Assembly (NCBI RefSeq): GCF_000093085.1
Contig: NC_014219.1
Span: 3,030,384-3,094,383 of the forward strand
Length of the DNA: 64,000 bases
Direction: 5' to 3'
Source of the DNA: [Bacillus] selenitireducens MLS10
GTDB taxonomy: Bacteria > Bacillota > Bacilli > Bacillales > Salisediminibacteriaceae
The translations under genes and the position numbers were made by a program. Below are positions 43,150-51,573 of the stretch, in pieces. How positions within the stretch are numbered: position 1 is the stretch's first letter; every line of letters begins with the position of its first letter. The notes under the pieces are model-generated. The model saw nothing but the letters and a program-made list of their open reading frames with translations, ran no database searches and was not told the origin of the DNA.

Positions 43150-44757
43150 TTACTGCTTTTCGTAATGGGCTTTCACCTGATCGCGAAGGGCCCGTTTTAG
43201 GAATTTCCCGACAGACGTTTTCGGAATCTCTTCCATAAAGATCACATCATCAGGCAGCCACCATTTGGCAAACTGCGGTCTGAGAAAGTCAAGGATCTCC
43301 TCTTTTGTCGACATCTTTCCTTCATGAAGGACGACGCAGGCAACCGGACGCTCCTGCCATTCCGGATCGGGAATTGACACGACGGAGGCCTCAAAGACGG
43401 CTTCATGGGCCATCAGTGCATTCTCAAGGTCGACGGATGAGATCCATTCACCGCCGCTCTTGATGAGATCCTTCGTGCGGTCCACGATCTTGATGACCCC
43501 TTCTTCATCCACGGTACAAACATCACCGGTATGAAGCCAGCCATCGACGAATGCTTCCTCTCCCCGGTCATCCTTATAATAATCATCGGCAATCCACGGT
43601 CCCCTTAACAGAAGTTCGCCCATATCTTCATCATTCCAGGCCACCTCCCCGCCACCGCCGACGACTTTCATTTCGAGGCCCGGTACGAGGATCCCCTGCT
43701 TCGCCCGTTTTTTAAAGCGCTCTTCTTCAGGGAGGTCGAGTTCATAGCTCTTCAGTCTCGACACCGTCGCAAGCGGCGACGTTTCTGTCATGCCGTATGC
43801 GTGGAGGAACGGGACGTTGTACGTTTGTTCAAAGGTCTTGATCATCCCCATCGGTGCCGCAGATCCGCCGCATACCACGGCACGGAGGCTCGAGACATCG
43901 TAGGACTTCGCTTCGAGTTCCTTAAGCAGCGCCATCCAAATCGTCGGCACACCCGCCGTGATCGTGACCTTCTCGGATTCAATGAATCCGGCGAGTATTT
44001 CCGGAGTAAAACGCGGCCCCGGCATGACCTGGTTCGTCCCAAGCATCGTGGAGGCGTATGGCATGCCCCAGGCATTGACATGAAACATCGGCACTACCGG
44101 CATGATCGTATCATATTCGCTTAAAGCCACGCTGTCCGCCATACTGAGTCCCATGCTGTGAAGCACCGTGGACCGATGCGTGTAGACAACGCCTTTCGGA
44201 TTGCCCGTTGTCGCGGATGTAAAGCACATCCCGGCAGGCATATCTTCCGTCAGATCATCCGGATACTGAAAGGACGGATCTCCGTCTTTGATCCACTCTT
44301 CATACGAGTACACATTCGGCACCTTCGTGTCCGGCAGTTCCCCGTCGGTCATCACGACGAACGCCTTCACCGTCTTCAGTTTGTCATACACGGCCTCGAC
44401 GAGGGGAAACACATCCTCATCGACAAAGATCATCTCGTCCTCTGCGTGATTAATGATGTAGACGATATGCTCCGGGGAGAGACGGATATTGATCGTATGC
44501 ACGACCGCACCGATACCAGGGAGAGCGAAATACAGTTCCAGATGCCGGTGATGGTTCCAGGCAAGAGTCCCGACTCTGCCCCCTCTCGGAATACCGAACT
44601 GCGTCAGCTTGTCTGCGAGTTGCCTTGTCCGTCTGCCGATCTCTCCATACGTGAACCGTTGTACACCGGAGCCGGTTCGGGAAATGACCTCTTTTTTCGG
44701 AAAGAATTTCTCCGCCCGTTCAATCAGCGACGGGATTAACAAATCACCTTTCATCAT
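43150..44757 (-). CDS. Long- or medium-chain fatty acyl-CoA ligase
   Basis: This 535-aa adenylate-forming enzyme activates fatty acids to acyl-CoA. The P-loop reads TSATTGNPKGVVYTH, the A5 motif is YGMTETSP, the A7 motif WLHTGDVCTVDEEG, the A8 hinge DRTKDLIKSGGEWIS, and the catalytic Lys lies in KTSVGKFLKR near the C-terminus. These features fit the AlkK/FadD group. The start has two adjacent ATG codons (44757 and 44754) with GGTGGAG upstream. A TetR regulator with a clear operator follows divergently spaced on the same strand, typical of fatty-acid control. Confidence 0.9.
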   Translation of the reverse strand: MMKGDLLIPSLIERAEKFFPKKEVISRTGSGVQRFTYGEIGRRTRQLADKLTQFGIPRGGRVGTLAWNHHRHLELYFALPGIGAVVHTINIRLSPEHIVYIINHAEDEMIFVDEDVFPLVEAVYDKLKTVKAFVVMTDGELPDTKVPNVYSYEEWIKDGDPSFQYPDDLTEDMPAGMCFTSATTGNPKGVVYTHRSTVLHSMGLSMADSVALSEYDTIMPVVPMFHVNAWGMPYASTMLGTNQVMPGPRFTPEILAGFIESEKVTITAGVPTIWMALLKELEAKSYDVSSLRAVVCGGSAAPMGMIKTFEQTYNVPFLHAYGMTETSPLATVSRLKSYELDLPEEERFKKRAKQGILVPGLEMKVVGGGGEVAWNDEDMGELLLRGPWIADDYYKDDRGEEAFVDGWLHTGDVCTVDEEGVIKIVDRTKDLIKSGGEWISSVDLENALMAHEAVFEASVVSIPDPEWQERPVACVVLHEGKMSTKEEILDFLRPQFAKWWLPDDVIFMEEIPKTSVGKFLKRALRDQVKAHYEKQ

Positions 44758-44832
44758 CTTGCATCTCCACCTTCCATCATAGTGTGATCACGCCTGATCC
44801 TGTCTGTAAGTCCTGATGTATAGTGCATGAAG

Positions 44833-45399
44833 TTAACCGTTCTTCAGACCGTGCACAAACAAATCATAAAAGGACGCTGTGACGGCATGCGCCGGAATCG
44901 GACCATCAGGGCGAAACCATTGATAGCTCCAGTTACACGCCCCGATAATTGCAAGGGCCTGAAGTTCCGTGTTCATGCCGCTGCGAAACACCCCGCGCCT
45001 GACCCCTTCATCCAGCACTTCGTGAAGCTGCTTTAAAAACTGATCCCGCTTCGGAATAATCGCCGCGAGATGATCTTCGGACAAATGACGCATCTCCCTG
45101 AAAAACACCCGGGCATTTGCCCCGTTCGGCTCAATATTCCGAATCAGCAGATCGATAATCCGCCTCAGCTTCTCTTCACTCGACAGTGATGCATCCCGGA
45201 GCGTGTCTGCCTGTTCCTTGACGAGGGTATCAATATAAGCCATGTGAAGATGACTGAGAATCTCATCTTTCGCTGCAAAATAGTGATAGAAAGCGCCTTT
45301 GGAAATGCCGAGTGCATCCACGATCTCGCGGATCGACGTTTCAGCAAATCCTTTTTGTTCGAACAGTTCGAGAGCCTTTGCTGTAATCCTTTCCTTCAT
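44833..45399 (-). CDS. TetR-family regulator (FadR-like)
   Basis: This 188-aa regulator has the TetR helix-turn-helix ERITAKALELFEQKGFAETSIREIVDALGISKGAFYHYFAAKDE at the N-terminus and a divergent ligand-binding domain. I chose the ATG at 45399, preceded by AAGGGGAG; a GTG at 45420 would include the ribosome site. It is upstream of the acyl-CoA ligase on the same strand, so the ligand is probably an acyl-CoA. The perfect palindrome at 45426-45443 lies directly before it and implies autoregulation. Confidence 0.88.
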   Translation of the reverse strand: MKERITAKALELFEQKGFAETSIREIVDALGISKGAFYHYFAAKDEILSHLHMAYIDTLVKEQADTLRDASLSSEEKLRRIIDLLIRNIEPNGANARVFFREMRHLSEDHLAAIIPKRDQFLKQLHEVLDEGVRRGVFRSGMNTELQALAIIGACNWSYQWFRPDGPIPAHAVTASFYDLFVHGLKNG

Positions 45400-45425
45400 C
45401 GCAACACTCCCCTTGATCACCGGAC

Positions 45426-45443
45426 ATACCGACCGGTCGGTAT
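45426..45443. promoter_or_regulatory. TetR operator, perfect 18-bp palindrome
   Basis: ATACCGACC is followed by its exact complement GGTCGGTAT. It lies immediately downstream of the -10 box of the tetR promoter, covering the transcription start, so binding would block initiation. Confidence 0.85.
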
Positions 45444-45450
45444 TTCATTC

Positions 45451-45480
45451 AGTATAGCGCTTACATTTTTACTCTGTCAA
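45451..45480 (-). promoter_or_regulatory. Promoter of the tetR gene
   Basis: On the minus strand a consensus TTGACA (45480-45475) and TATACT (45456-45451) are 18 bases apart. The operator follows seven bases after the -10 box. Confidence 0.8.
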
Positions 45481-45544
45481 TATTGATTGAATATTCACAT
45501 AATAGTTGCCGGCCGAAGACATCTTGCTGTTCGTTTCTTTAACC

Positions 45545-45574
45545 ATACAAAAACCGCCCGAAAACCGGGCGGTT
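45545..45574 (-). terminator. Terminator after the endonuclease III-like gene
   Basis: On the minus strand AACCGCCCG and CGGGCGGTT form a perfect 9-bp stem around GTTTT, followed by TTTG. Confidence 0.88.
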
Positions 45575-45580
45575 GGCAGA

Positions 45581-46213
45581 TCATATCTGTTTTTCACATT
45601 CCGGCTCCAGCGGGCATCCCTCGCAAACCGGTTTCTTCTTACAGTGTTCTTTCGCATGCCGGACAAACTGGGCATGAAAATCATTGTAAAGGGCTTCATC
45701 TTTTGGCAAAGCCTCTTCAAAAAAGGCCTGAGCCTGATTATATTTCTTCGGGAACTGATATCCGATCCGATTCATAATCCGGTGTGTGTAGGCATCAATG
45801 ACAAAAACCGGTCTGTAAAGCGCATAGAGAAGGATCGAGTCGGCGGTTTCAGCCCCGATCCCCTTTACTTGAAGGAGTTCCTCTCTTAGGACATCCGTCT
45901 CCACTTGCTGCAGGGCCCGAACGTCATCCCCGTGGCTTTCAAACCACTCAAGGAAAGCACGGAGTCGCTGCGCTTTCATGCGGAAGAACCCTGACGGCCG
46001 AATCCGCTCCTCAAGTTCCTCATCCGTCATTGCTCTGATCCGTTCGGGACTCAGGTCCGGCTGAAGACGCGCGAGGGCTTTCCCGACATTGTTCCAATTC
46101 GTATTCTGAACCAAAATCGCCCCGGCCATCATTTCAAACGGGGAGTCGGCAGGCCACCAGTTCTGATGGCCATAAGTTTCCTTTAACCGTTCATATAAAG
46201 ACATCACTGGCAT
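45581..46213 (-). CDS. Endonuclease III-like DNA glycosylase
   Basis: This 210-aa protein has the helix-hairpin-helix glycosylase fold: FEMMAGAILVQNTNWNNVGKAL, the HhH segment LLQVKGIGAETADSILLYAL with the Lys used for lyase chemistry in VKGIGAETAD, the catalytic Asp in FVIDAYTHRIM and a C-terminal iron-sulphur motif with spacing C-x5-C-x2-C-x5-C. The first spacing is one shorter than in classic Nth, which fits the Nth-related subgroup rather than Nth itself. The frame is open for another 99 codons upstream, but AGGAGG lies before this point, so I place the start at ATG 46213; GTG at 46216 is an alternative. Confidence 0.82.
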   Translation of the reverse strand: MPVMSLYERLKETYGHQNWWPADSPFEMMAGAILVQNTNWNNVGKALARLQPDLSPERIRAMTDEELEERIRPSGFFRMKAQRLRAFLEWFESHGDDVRALQQVETDVLREELLQVKGIGAETADSILLYALYRPVFVIDAYTHRIMNRIGYQFPKKYNQAQAFFEEALPKDEALYNDFHAQFVRHAKEHCKKKPVCEGCPLEPECEKQI

Positions 46214-46314
46214 CACAATGAAAAACACCTCCTGATGATGATACAGATCACTGTGCGAACAGCTGTAATCCCCTATACTGAAGTCAGAATCACTCAGAAA
46301 GGAGCATGATCCAC

Positions 46315-46578
46315 ATGGAAAAAATGCTGACGAGCTGGTCTGCAAGTCTTGAGCACGGCGAGTACGCCGAAGACCGGGATCTCGTGATCCGGCACGCCAT
46401 TGAAGCCGTTGATGAGACGTCCGAAGGGATTTACGTAAACATCGTAACGCCTCACGAATTCGGCAATCCGGATGAGTATCTGACCGCTGTTCTTCACGAC
46501 CATTTTCCAAACAGCCTGATTATCGATTACATCGATCAGTGCGGGTGCGGCGGACACGTCCTGAGGGTATACAGATAA
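46315..46578 (+). CDS. CGCGG-motif small protein (putative RiPP precursor family)
   Basis: This 87-aa acidic protein ends in IDYIDQCGCGGHVLRVYR. The CGCGG motif near the C-terminus is, from memory, the hallmark of a family named CGCGG rSAM-modified RiPP protein in public annotation. No signal peptide or membrane segment is present, and no radical SAM gene occurs in this window. I chose the ATG at 46315, ten bases after AAAGGAG; the ATG at 46306 is too close. TATACT at 46274-46279 may be the -10 box. The function is unknown. Confidence 0.7.
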   Translation: MEKMLTSWSASLEHGEYAEDRDLVIRHAIEAVDETSEGIYVNIVTPHEFGNPDEYLTAVLHDHFPNSLIIDYIDQCGCGGHVLRVYR

Positions 46579-46582
46579 TCCA

Positions 46583-46611
46583 AGCCGGGTAGAGTCATGA
46601 TCTCCCCGGCT
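46583..46611. terminator. Hairpin between convergent small genes
   Basis: AGCCGGG and CCCGGCT form a 7-bp stem around a 15-base loop, four bases after the CGCGG gene stop. It is followed by CTTTAC on the plus strand, so it is a modest terminator for both converging genes. Confidence 0.6.
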
Positions 46612-46623
46612 CTTTACGGTCTC

Positions 46624-46950
46624 TTACTGTCGAATCAGTCTGAAAATCCCCGGTACCCGGTAATACTCGCCGAAAAACGCTTTGACTGCGGCAATGATCA
46701 CAAGGGCGAGCGAGATGAGCGGCACGATGGCAATGAGCAGAAAGCCAATGCCGACGATCATCAGGATATAGCTGATGATCATATAAAACGTAAACGAGAT
46801 CAGCAGGTTTAAATACTGCCTCCCGTGAAAGTCCACAAAATCCGATTTCCCCTTAAATAGGACCCACAACACCAGCGGTCCCACAAATGCCGTAAAATAA
46901 CTGATCGCATATATCAGCATGGCAACGATTCGATCTTCACTCTTCACCAT
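46624..46950 (-). CDS. DUF4870-type membrane protein
   Basis: This 108-aa protein has three or four hydrophobic segments and the family features MLIYAISYFTAFVGPLVLW, VDFHGRQYLNLLISF (the conserved HxRQxLN) and a glycine-poor C-terminal membrane helix. The function is unknown. I chose the ATG at 46950 because AAGGAGG lies eight bases upstream; the longer frame to 47004 reads through it. Confidence 0.85.
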   Translation of the reverse strand: MVKSEDRIVAMLIYAISYFTAFVGPLVLWVLFKGKSDFVDFHGRQYLNLLISFTFYMIISYILMIVGIGFLLIAIVPLISLALVIIAAVKAFFGEYYRVPGIFRLIRQ

Positions 46951-47118
46951 AGATTTATCCTCCTTTTTTCTTATCACAGAACTTCTTTTTTCAGAACAAT
47001 TCAAAATAAAACAGGACTAAATTCCTTACATTGCTAAAAATGTTTTCACTGCAGCCGACTTGGGTACTTAATGAATTATAACCGATTCATAAACCAGGTT
47101 ATCGAAAGGAGGCTTCCC

Positions 47119-47274
47119 ATGCTCGGCTGGGCACTCATTTTTCTTGTTGTCGGCATCGTGGCTGCCATTTTTGGATTCAGCGGCATCGCCAACGCAGCAG
47201 CAGGAATTGCCAAAACGATCTTTTTCATTTTTATCATCCTGTTTTTAGGTTCACTGCTATTATCCATCCTCTAG
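47119..47274 (+). CDS. DUF1328 small membrane protein, copy 1
   Basis: This 51-aa protein consists of two membrane helices: [32 protein letters not shown], then a hydrophobic end. It matches the DUF1328 (YtjA-like) family, often stress induced. GAAAGGAGG lies before the ATG at 47119; the longer frame from 47071 includes this ribosome site. A second copy follows 43 bases later. Confidence 0.87.
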   Translation: MLGWALIFLVVGIVAAIFGFSGIANAAAGIAKTIFFIFIILFLGSLLLSIL

Positions 47275-47317
47275 TCCATCTTTACAATAACGAATTGAAA
47301 AAGGAGGCCCTTACATT

Positions 47318-47494
47318 ATGCTGAGTTGGGCACTTGGATTCTTCATTGTCGCGATCATCGCCGCCCTGTTCGGTTTTGGCGGGATTGCCGATGCTGCTGC
47401 CGGCATTGCACAGTTTCTGTTTTGGATTTTTGTCATTCTCTTTGTCGGTTCCCTGATTATCGGGATTTTAACCGGCCGAAAAGTGTTCAAATAA
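47318..47494 (+). CDS. DUF1328 small membrane protein, copy 2
   Basis: This 58-aa protein, [20 protein letters not shown] and so on, is about 60 percent identical by eye to the gene before it and ends with an additional basic tail, TGRKVFK. AAAAAGGAGG precedes the ATG. The pair is a tandem duplication in one transcript, closed by a terminator. Confidence 0.85.
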   Translation: MLSWALGFFIVAIIAALFGFGGIADAAAGIAQFLFWIFVILFVGSLIIGILTGRKVFK

Positions 47495-47505
47495 CGCACA
47501 GTCAA

Positions 47506-47540
47506 ACAGAACCGGTCCCTAAGCGGCCGGTTCTGTTTTT
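47506..47540 (+). terminator. Terminator after the DUF1328 pair
   Basis: ACAGAACCGG and CCGGTTCTGT form a perfect 10-bp stem with an 11-base loop and are followed by a run of five T. Confidence 0.88.
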
Positions 47541-47716
47541 GTTTTCTCACAAAAAAGACACCGTCCGTCAAGCATCTTTCAAAAAAGATGTCTAAAATGT
47601 GAACAAATCTATTGTGTTTTTTTGCCCCTTCGTGTACCGTAGGGGGTATAAGATCATACTTACTGTAGCTATGTTGTTAACTGAATCCGGCTGACAACGT
47701 GAAAGGGGACATACTC

Positions 47717-49507
47717 ATGACAGTCGAAATCCTACTCACCTACGGGGTGCTGCTTTTGGCCATCACCCTGTTTGTAACTGAAAAACTGCGCACGGACCTG
47801 GTTGCCGTGCTCATCATGGTCATCCTGCCCTGGACCGGGGTTATTTCCGTGGACCAGGCCTTCTCAGGCTTCGCCTCCAATGCGGTCATCTCCGTTATGG
47901 CAGTCATGCTGATCGGATACGGTGTTGACCGTGCCGGTGTCATGACCATCGTCGCCAAATTCATTATGGAGAAAGTCGGGCGAAAGGAACAGAATATCCG
48001 CGCCGCCACATCCGGTGCCGTCGGGGTCATCTCCTCCTTCATGCAAAACATCGGGGCAGCCGCCCTGTTCCTGCCTGCCCTTCGAAACATCGGAAAACGG
48101 GCGAACATACCGGCCTCCAAGCTCTTCATGCCGATGGGTTTTGCAGCCATTCTCGGGGGAACCCTGACAATGGTCGCATCCGGGCCGCTCATTATCTTAA
48201 ATGACCTTCTTGTTGACAGTGGCGCGGAAGCCTTTCATCTGTTCAGTGTCACACCGATCGGGCTCGCGCTCCTCGCTACAGGGATTCTCTATTTCTATTT
48301 CTTCGGACGATTCGTGCTTCCAAAAGCAAAAGGTACAGAAAGCCTGTCTCCTTCGCAGGAAGTCAAAGCAACTTATGAACTGACCGGGGACATGACGGAA
48401 GTGTCCGTCCCTGAAGGGAGCCCGTTAATCGGAAAATCCATTGAAGAGGCGGATCTGTGGAAACAGTTTGATCTGAACGTGCTTGCCCTTGAAGAAGATG
48501 GAAGCAAGATTTACAGTCCGTGGCGTAAGACGCAGTTTCGGGCCGGACAGTCTGTGGCGATCCTGGGCAGTGACGATCAGGTCAAGGCCTTTACGGAAGC
48601 GTATCAACTTCAGGAAAAAGGGGGACTCGACCGGTTTGCCAATCTCGAAAATGAGGAACTCGCGGGCTTTGCAGAACTGATTATTCCGCCGAAGTCGCCC
48701 CTGATCGGGAAAGCACTGAGAGACATCGGCTTTCGTAAAACATACAAAATTGAACCCGTCTCCTTCGTGTCTCCTGACGGGGACCGGGAAGATGTCAATG
48801 AAGATCCGCTTGAGGCCGGTACAACCATGATCGTCTTCGGTCGGTGGGAAGATATTGAACGCCTGAAAGCCTCAAGAGAGTTTGCTGTTGTCACAGAAGT
48901 GGTGCCGCCACTTCCGGATCACCAGAAAGACAAGAAATTGCCGGCACTCTTTTCACTTGCCGTCTCATTGACTCTCGTCTTGCTCGGTTTTCAGCTCTCC
49001 CTCAGTTTCTTCACCGGGGCGATGCTGATGATTTTACTCGGCGTCATTCCAAAGAAGGAAATCTATCCGGCCATCGACTGGAAAACGGTCTTCCTCCTTG
49101 CCGGTCTGATTCCGATGGGGGCCGCTTTTGAACAGAGCGGCGCCGCGGAACTGACGGCCAATGCCATCATCGGCGTTGCCGGGGACTGGGGAACGATCGC
49201 CATTCTCTTTATTATCGGTATCATTACGATGCTGTTCTCGCTCTTTATGTCGAACGTCGCAGCCACAGTCCTGCTCGTTCCGCTCGTCATTATGATGGGT
49301 GAGAGCTTCGGGATCGACCCGCGCGGCCTTGCCATGCTCGTCGCCGTATCTGCATCCAACTCATTCCTGCTTCCGACGCACCAGGTGAACGCCTTTATTA
49401 TGGGACCCGGCGGGTACCGCAATGCGGATTATCTCAAGGCAGGAAGCATCATGAGTATTCTGTTCCTGATCGTATCGGTCTTCATGACCTATCTGTTATT
49501 TGTTTAA
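47717..49507 (+). CDS. SLC13-type permease with two RCK_C domains
   Basis: This 596-aa transporter has an N-terminal membrane half, two cytosolic TrkA-C domains (about residues 215-300 and 310-390) and a C-terminal membrane half. The motif SFMQNIGAAALFLPAL and its repeat LFMSNVAATVLLVPLV correspond to the paired SNT-type motifs of the DASS/SLC13 family, although here read QN and SN followed by A or V. Anion substrates such as sulphate or dicarboxylates are typical, so the substrate is open. I chose the ATG at 47717, with AAAGGGG upstream. It is monocistronic. Confidence 0.87.
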   Translation: MTVEILLTYGVLLLAITLFVTEKLRTDLVAVLIMVILPWTGVISVDQAFSGFASNAVISVMAVMLIGYGVDRAGVMTIVAKFIMEKVGRKEQNIRAATSGAVGVISSFMQNIGAAALFLPALRNIGKRANIPASKLFMPMGFAAILGGTLTMVASGPLIILNDLLVDSGAEAFHLFSVTPIGLALLATGILYFYFFGRFVLPKAKGTESLSPSQEVKATYELTGDMTEVSVPEGSPLIGKSIEEADLWKQFDLNVLALEEDGSKIYSPWRKTQFRAGQSVAILGSDDQVKAFTEAYQLQEKGGLDRFANLENEELAGFAELIIPPKSPLIGKALRDIGFRKTYKIEPVSFVSPDGDREDVNEDPLEAGTTMIVFGRWEDIERLKASREFAVVTEVVPPLPDHQKDKKLPALFSLAVSLTLVLLGFQLSLSFFTGAMLMILLGVIPKKEIYPAIDWKTVFLLAGLIPMGAAFEQSGAAELTANAIIGVAGDWGTIAILFIIGIITMLFSLFMSNVAATVLLVPLVIMMGESFGIDPRGLAMLVAVSASNSFLLPTHQVNAFIMGPGGYRNADYLKAGSIMSILFLIVSVFMTYLLFV

Positions 49508-49519
49508 TACAGAAAGACA

Positions 49520-49558
49520 AACGACCACCCTCCCGTACACAGGAGGGTGGTCGTTTTT
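49520..49558. terminator. Bidirectional terminator, 14-bp perfect stem
   Basis: AACGACCACCCTCC and GGAGGGTGGTCGTT enclose an eight-base loop, with a T run on the plus strand and TTTGTCTTT on the minus strand. It separates the SLC13 gene from the convergent sirtuin gene. Confidence 0.9.
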
Positions 49559-50264
49559 ATGCTTCCATCAGTCTGTCCAGTTCCTCTAAGATCTCACCTG
49601 CACTGCCCTGATGGACTGCATCAAAGGCGTGGATTGACTGATCAATGTCGCGATTGATGTAGACGGTTTTACCGCCGGTTACCGAGGGCAGCTGATTGAC
49701 CGGATACACATCAAGGCTCGTTCCAATGACAAGAACAACGTCTGCTTTTTCGATGGCTTTCAATGCACGCTGCCAGGCATCCTGCGGCAGCATCTCGCCA
49801 AACAGGACGACGCCGGGTCTTAGGACACCGCCGCATGACACGCATGCTTCGTCCCTGAGAAAAGCATCCAACTCATGAGGCCTGTCGCAGCGATGGCAGC
49901 GAATCGCATGAATCGTCCCGTGCAGCGCATCCACGTTCCTGCTTCCCGCTCTCTGATGAAGGCCGTCGACATTTTGTGTGGCAACCCGGTCGACAAGCCC
50001 GCGCTCTTCCCAGCGGGCGATGATTTGATGCCCGCGATTCGGTTCTGCTTCTTCGAGTGCCTCAAGTCTCGCTTTATAAAACGCCTTGAACTGTTCCGGA
50101 TTTCCCTCGAGCGCTTCCGGTGTCGCGATCGTCATCGGATCCACCTGTTGCCACCAGCCGGACCGTGAACGGAAATCCGGAATATTGCTTTCTGTGGACA
50201 TCCCGGCGCCGGTCAATACGACGACAGAGTCCGCTGTCTTCAACCACGTCGCTGTCTGTTTCAT
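49557..50264 (-). CDS. NAD-dependent protein deacylase (sirtuin)
   Basis: This 235-aa Sir2-family enzyme removes acyl groups from lysine using NAD. It has GAGMSTESNIPDFR at the NAD site, QNVDGLHQRAG, the catalytic His in ALHGTIHAI and two CxxC zinc motifs. Tyr63 and Arg66 in FYKAR form the Y-x-x-R signature that, in E. coli CobB and SIRT5, recognises succinyl and malonyl lysine. Two start codons are adjacent (GTG 50267 and ATG 50264); GGAG lies at the stop of the upstream gene, so translation is coupled. Confidence 0.9.
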   Translation of the reverse strand: MKQTATWLKTADSVVVLTGAGMSTESNIPDFRSRSGWWQQVDPMTIATPEALEGNPEQFKAFYKARLEALEEAEPNRGHQIIARWEERGLVDRVATQNVDGLHQRAGSRNVDALHGTIHAIRCHRCDRPHELDAFLRDEACVSCGGVLRPGVVLFGEMLPQDAWQRALKAIEKADVVLVIGTSLDVYPVNQLPSVTGGKTVYINRDIDQSIHAFDAVHQGSAGEILEELDRLMEA

Positions 50265-50271
50265 CACACGA

Positions 50272-51492
50272 TCACTCCAATACCCGTATCTCTACCGTTT
50301 GTCGGCCAAACCGCAGGACATCATCACGGCTTGGCATAAAGATATCAATCTTCTCGCCCTGGATCGCACCGCCAATATCCGCTGCGGTGAACGTGCCAAA
50401 GCCTCTGACCTCAACCCTCGAGCCAAGCGGGATGACAGAAGGATCAACGGCGATCACTTTTGCGTTTGGATTCGCTCTAAGGTCGACACCTGTATAGGTG
50501 ACACCGGAGCATCCCGCGCAGTAAGCCGTATAAGCCGTTGCCCGGAACGGTTGCCAATCGCCTGAAGAGGTCGCACCGTCTCCTGACGATTCAGAAGGTG
50601 AAGAAGCTTCTGCGTGCTCATCAGAGGCATTTGCGCCGCCTGTGGCCGCCTGACTGTCATTACGCGCCTCTTCAGCGGCACGACGTTCCTCTTCCGCCCT
50701 TGCCTCTTCGGCCTGTTCCTCGGCCCTGCGCTGTTCTTCAAGACGCTCCTGTTCACGCTCTTCTGCTATCTGAGCTCTAAGGGCCGCTTCCTGATCGGCA
50801 AGGTCACTCTTCTCCTCTTCAAGCCGGCTGATCATGGCCTGCAGCTGTTGTTCCTGACTTTCGATATAGCGTGTCAGACTGGCCAGCTCCTGTTTGCGCC
50901 CCTCGAGCTCATCGGCTTCTCTCGCCCTGGATGCCTGTGCCTCCTCAAGGCTCACGAGGCTTGCCTCTACCTCCGCCTCGGCATCCGCGAGATTCCTCTG
51001 GCTCTCTTCAAGCTGATCAATGACATGATAATCGGCCTGGACGATCTGTGAAAGGGCCACGACCCTCGACACGAGATCCCCGAAATCCTCTGCACCGAAA
51101 ATCACCTCAAGAAATGAGGTTGTGGTTCCCCCGTTTCGTTGAAAGGAAGCCGCCCGCTCTCCAAGCAGTGCAATCCGCTCTTCGATATCAAGCTCAAGGC
51201 GGGTGATCTGTTCATCAAGCTCATCCTGCCGCTCCTCTTCACGATCGATGTCTTCTTCGATACTATGTAAAACGCGCTCGTTCTCTTCAATATGGTTCTC
51301 CAAGGCTTCCATCTCGCTCTCCACCTCGATCAGTTCATCAAGCAGGGCCAGAAAATCATCTTCAAGGATCGCAATCTCCGTTGCAAGATCATCCTGCTGT
51401 TCTTCAAGTTCGGCGGTCCCTGCATGCATGACCGCAGGCAAAACCAGCAGAATACTCAGTAATAATAAGGTTTGACAGGCCATTTTTCGCAT
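50272..51492 (-). CDS. Exported coiled-coil protein with C-terminal 3D domain
   Basis: This 406-aa protein has a signal peptide (residues 1-25), a long Glu-rich coiled coil (about 26-265) similar to PcsB/CwlO-type cell-wall hydrolase regulators, a charged Ala/Glu repeat and Ser-rich linker, and a C-terminal 3D domain (about 312-406) with the three Asp of GVDLRANP, AVDPSVIP and DIFMPS. The 3D domain is a double-psi barrel related to MltA lytic transglycosylases, so it probably cleaves peptidoglycan. GGAGGGGA precedes the ATG. It is cotranscribed with the sirtuin. Confidence 0.87.
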   Translation of the reverse strand: MRKMACQTLLLLSILLVLPAVMHAGTAELEEQQDDLATEIAILEDDFLALLDELIEVESEMEALENHIEENERVLHSIEEDIDREEERQDELDEQITRLELDIEERIALLGERAASFQRNGGTTTSFLEVIFGAEDFGDLVSRVVALSQIVQADYHVIDQLEESQRNLADAEAEVEASLVSLEEAQASRAREADELEGRKQELASLTRYIESQEQQLQAMISRLEEEKSDLADQEAALRAQIAEEREQERLEEQRRAEEQAEEARAEEERRAAEEARNDSQAATGGANASDEHAEASSPSESSGDGATSSGDWQPFRATAYTAYCAGCSGVTYTGVDLRANPNAKVIAVDPSVIPLGSRVEVRGFGTFTAADIGGAIQGEKIDIFMPSRDDVLRFGRQTVEIRVLE

Positions 51493-51573
51493 AAGATCCC
51501 CTCCGTCCCCACAGTATAACAGACAAAAATGACAGGAAGGTTACAGGATCAAGGCAAAATGATGGACGCTTCC

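Noticed and set aside
46214..46510. Long N-terminal extension of the endonuclease III-like frame
   Set aside because: It is antisense to the CGCGG gene and an AGGAGG ribosome site stands directly before the shorter start.
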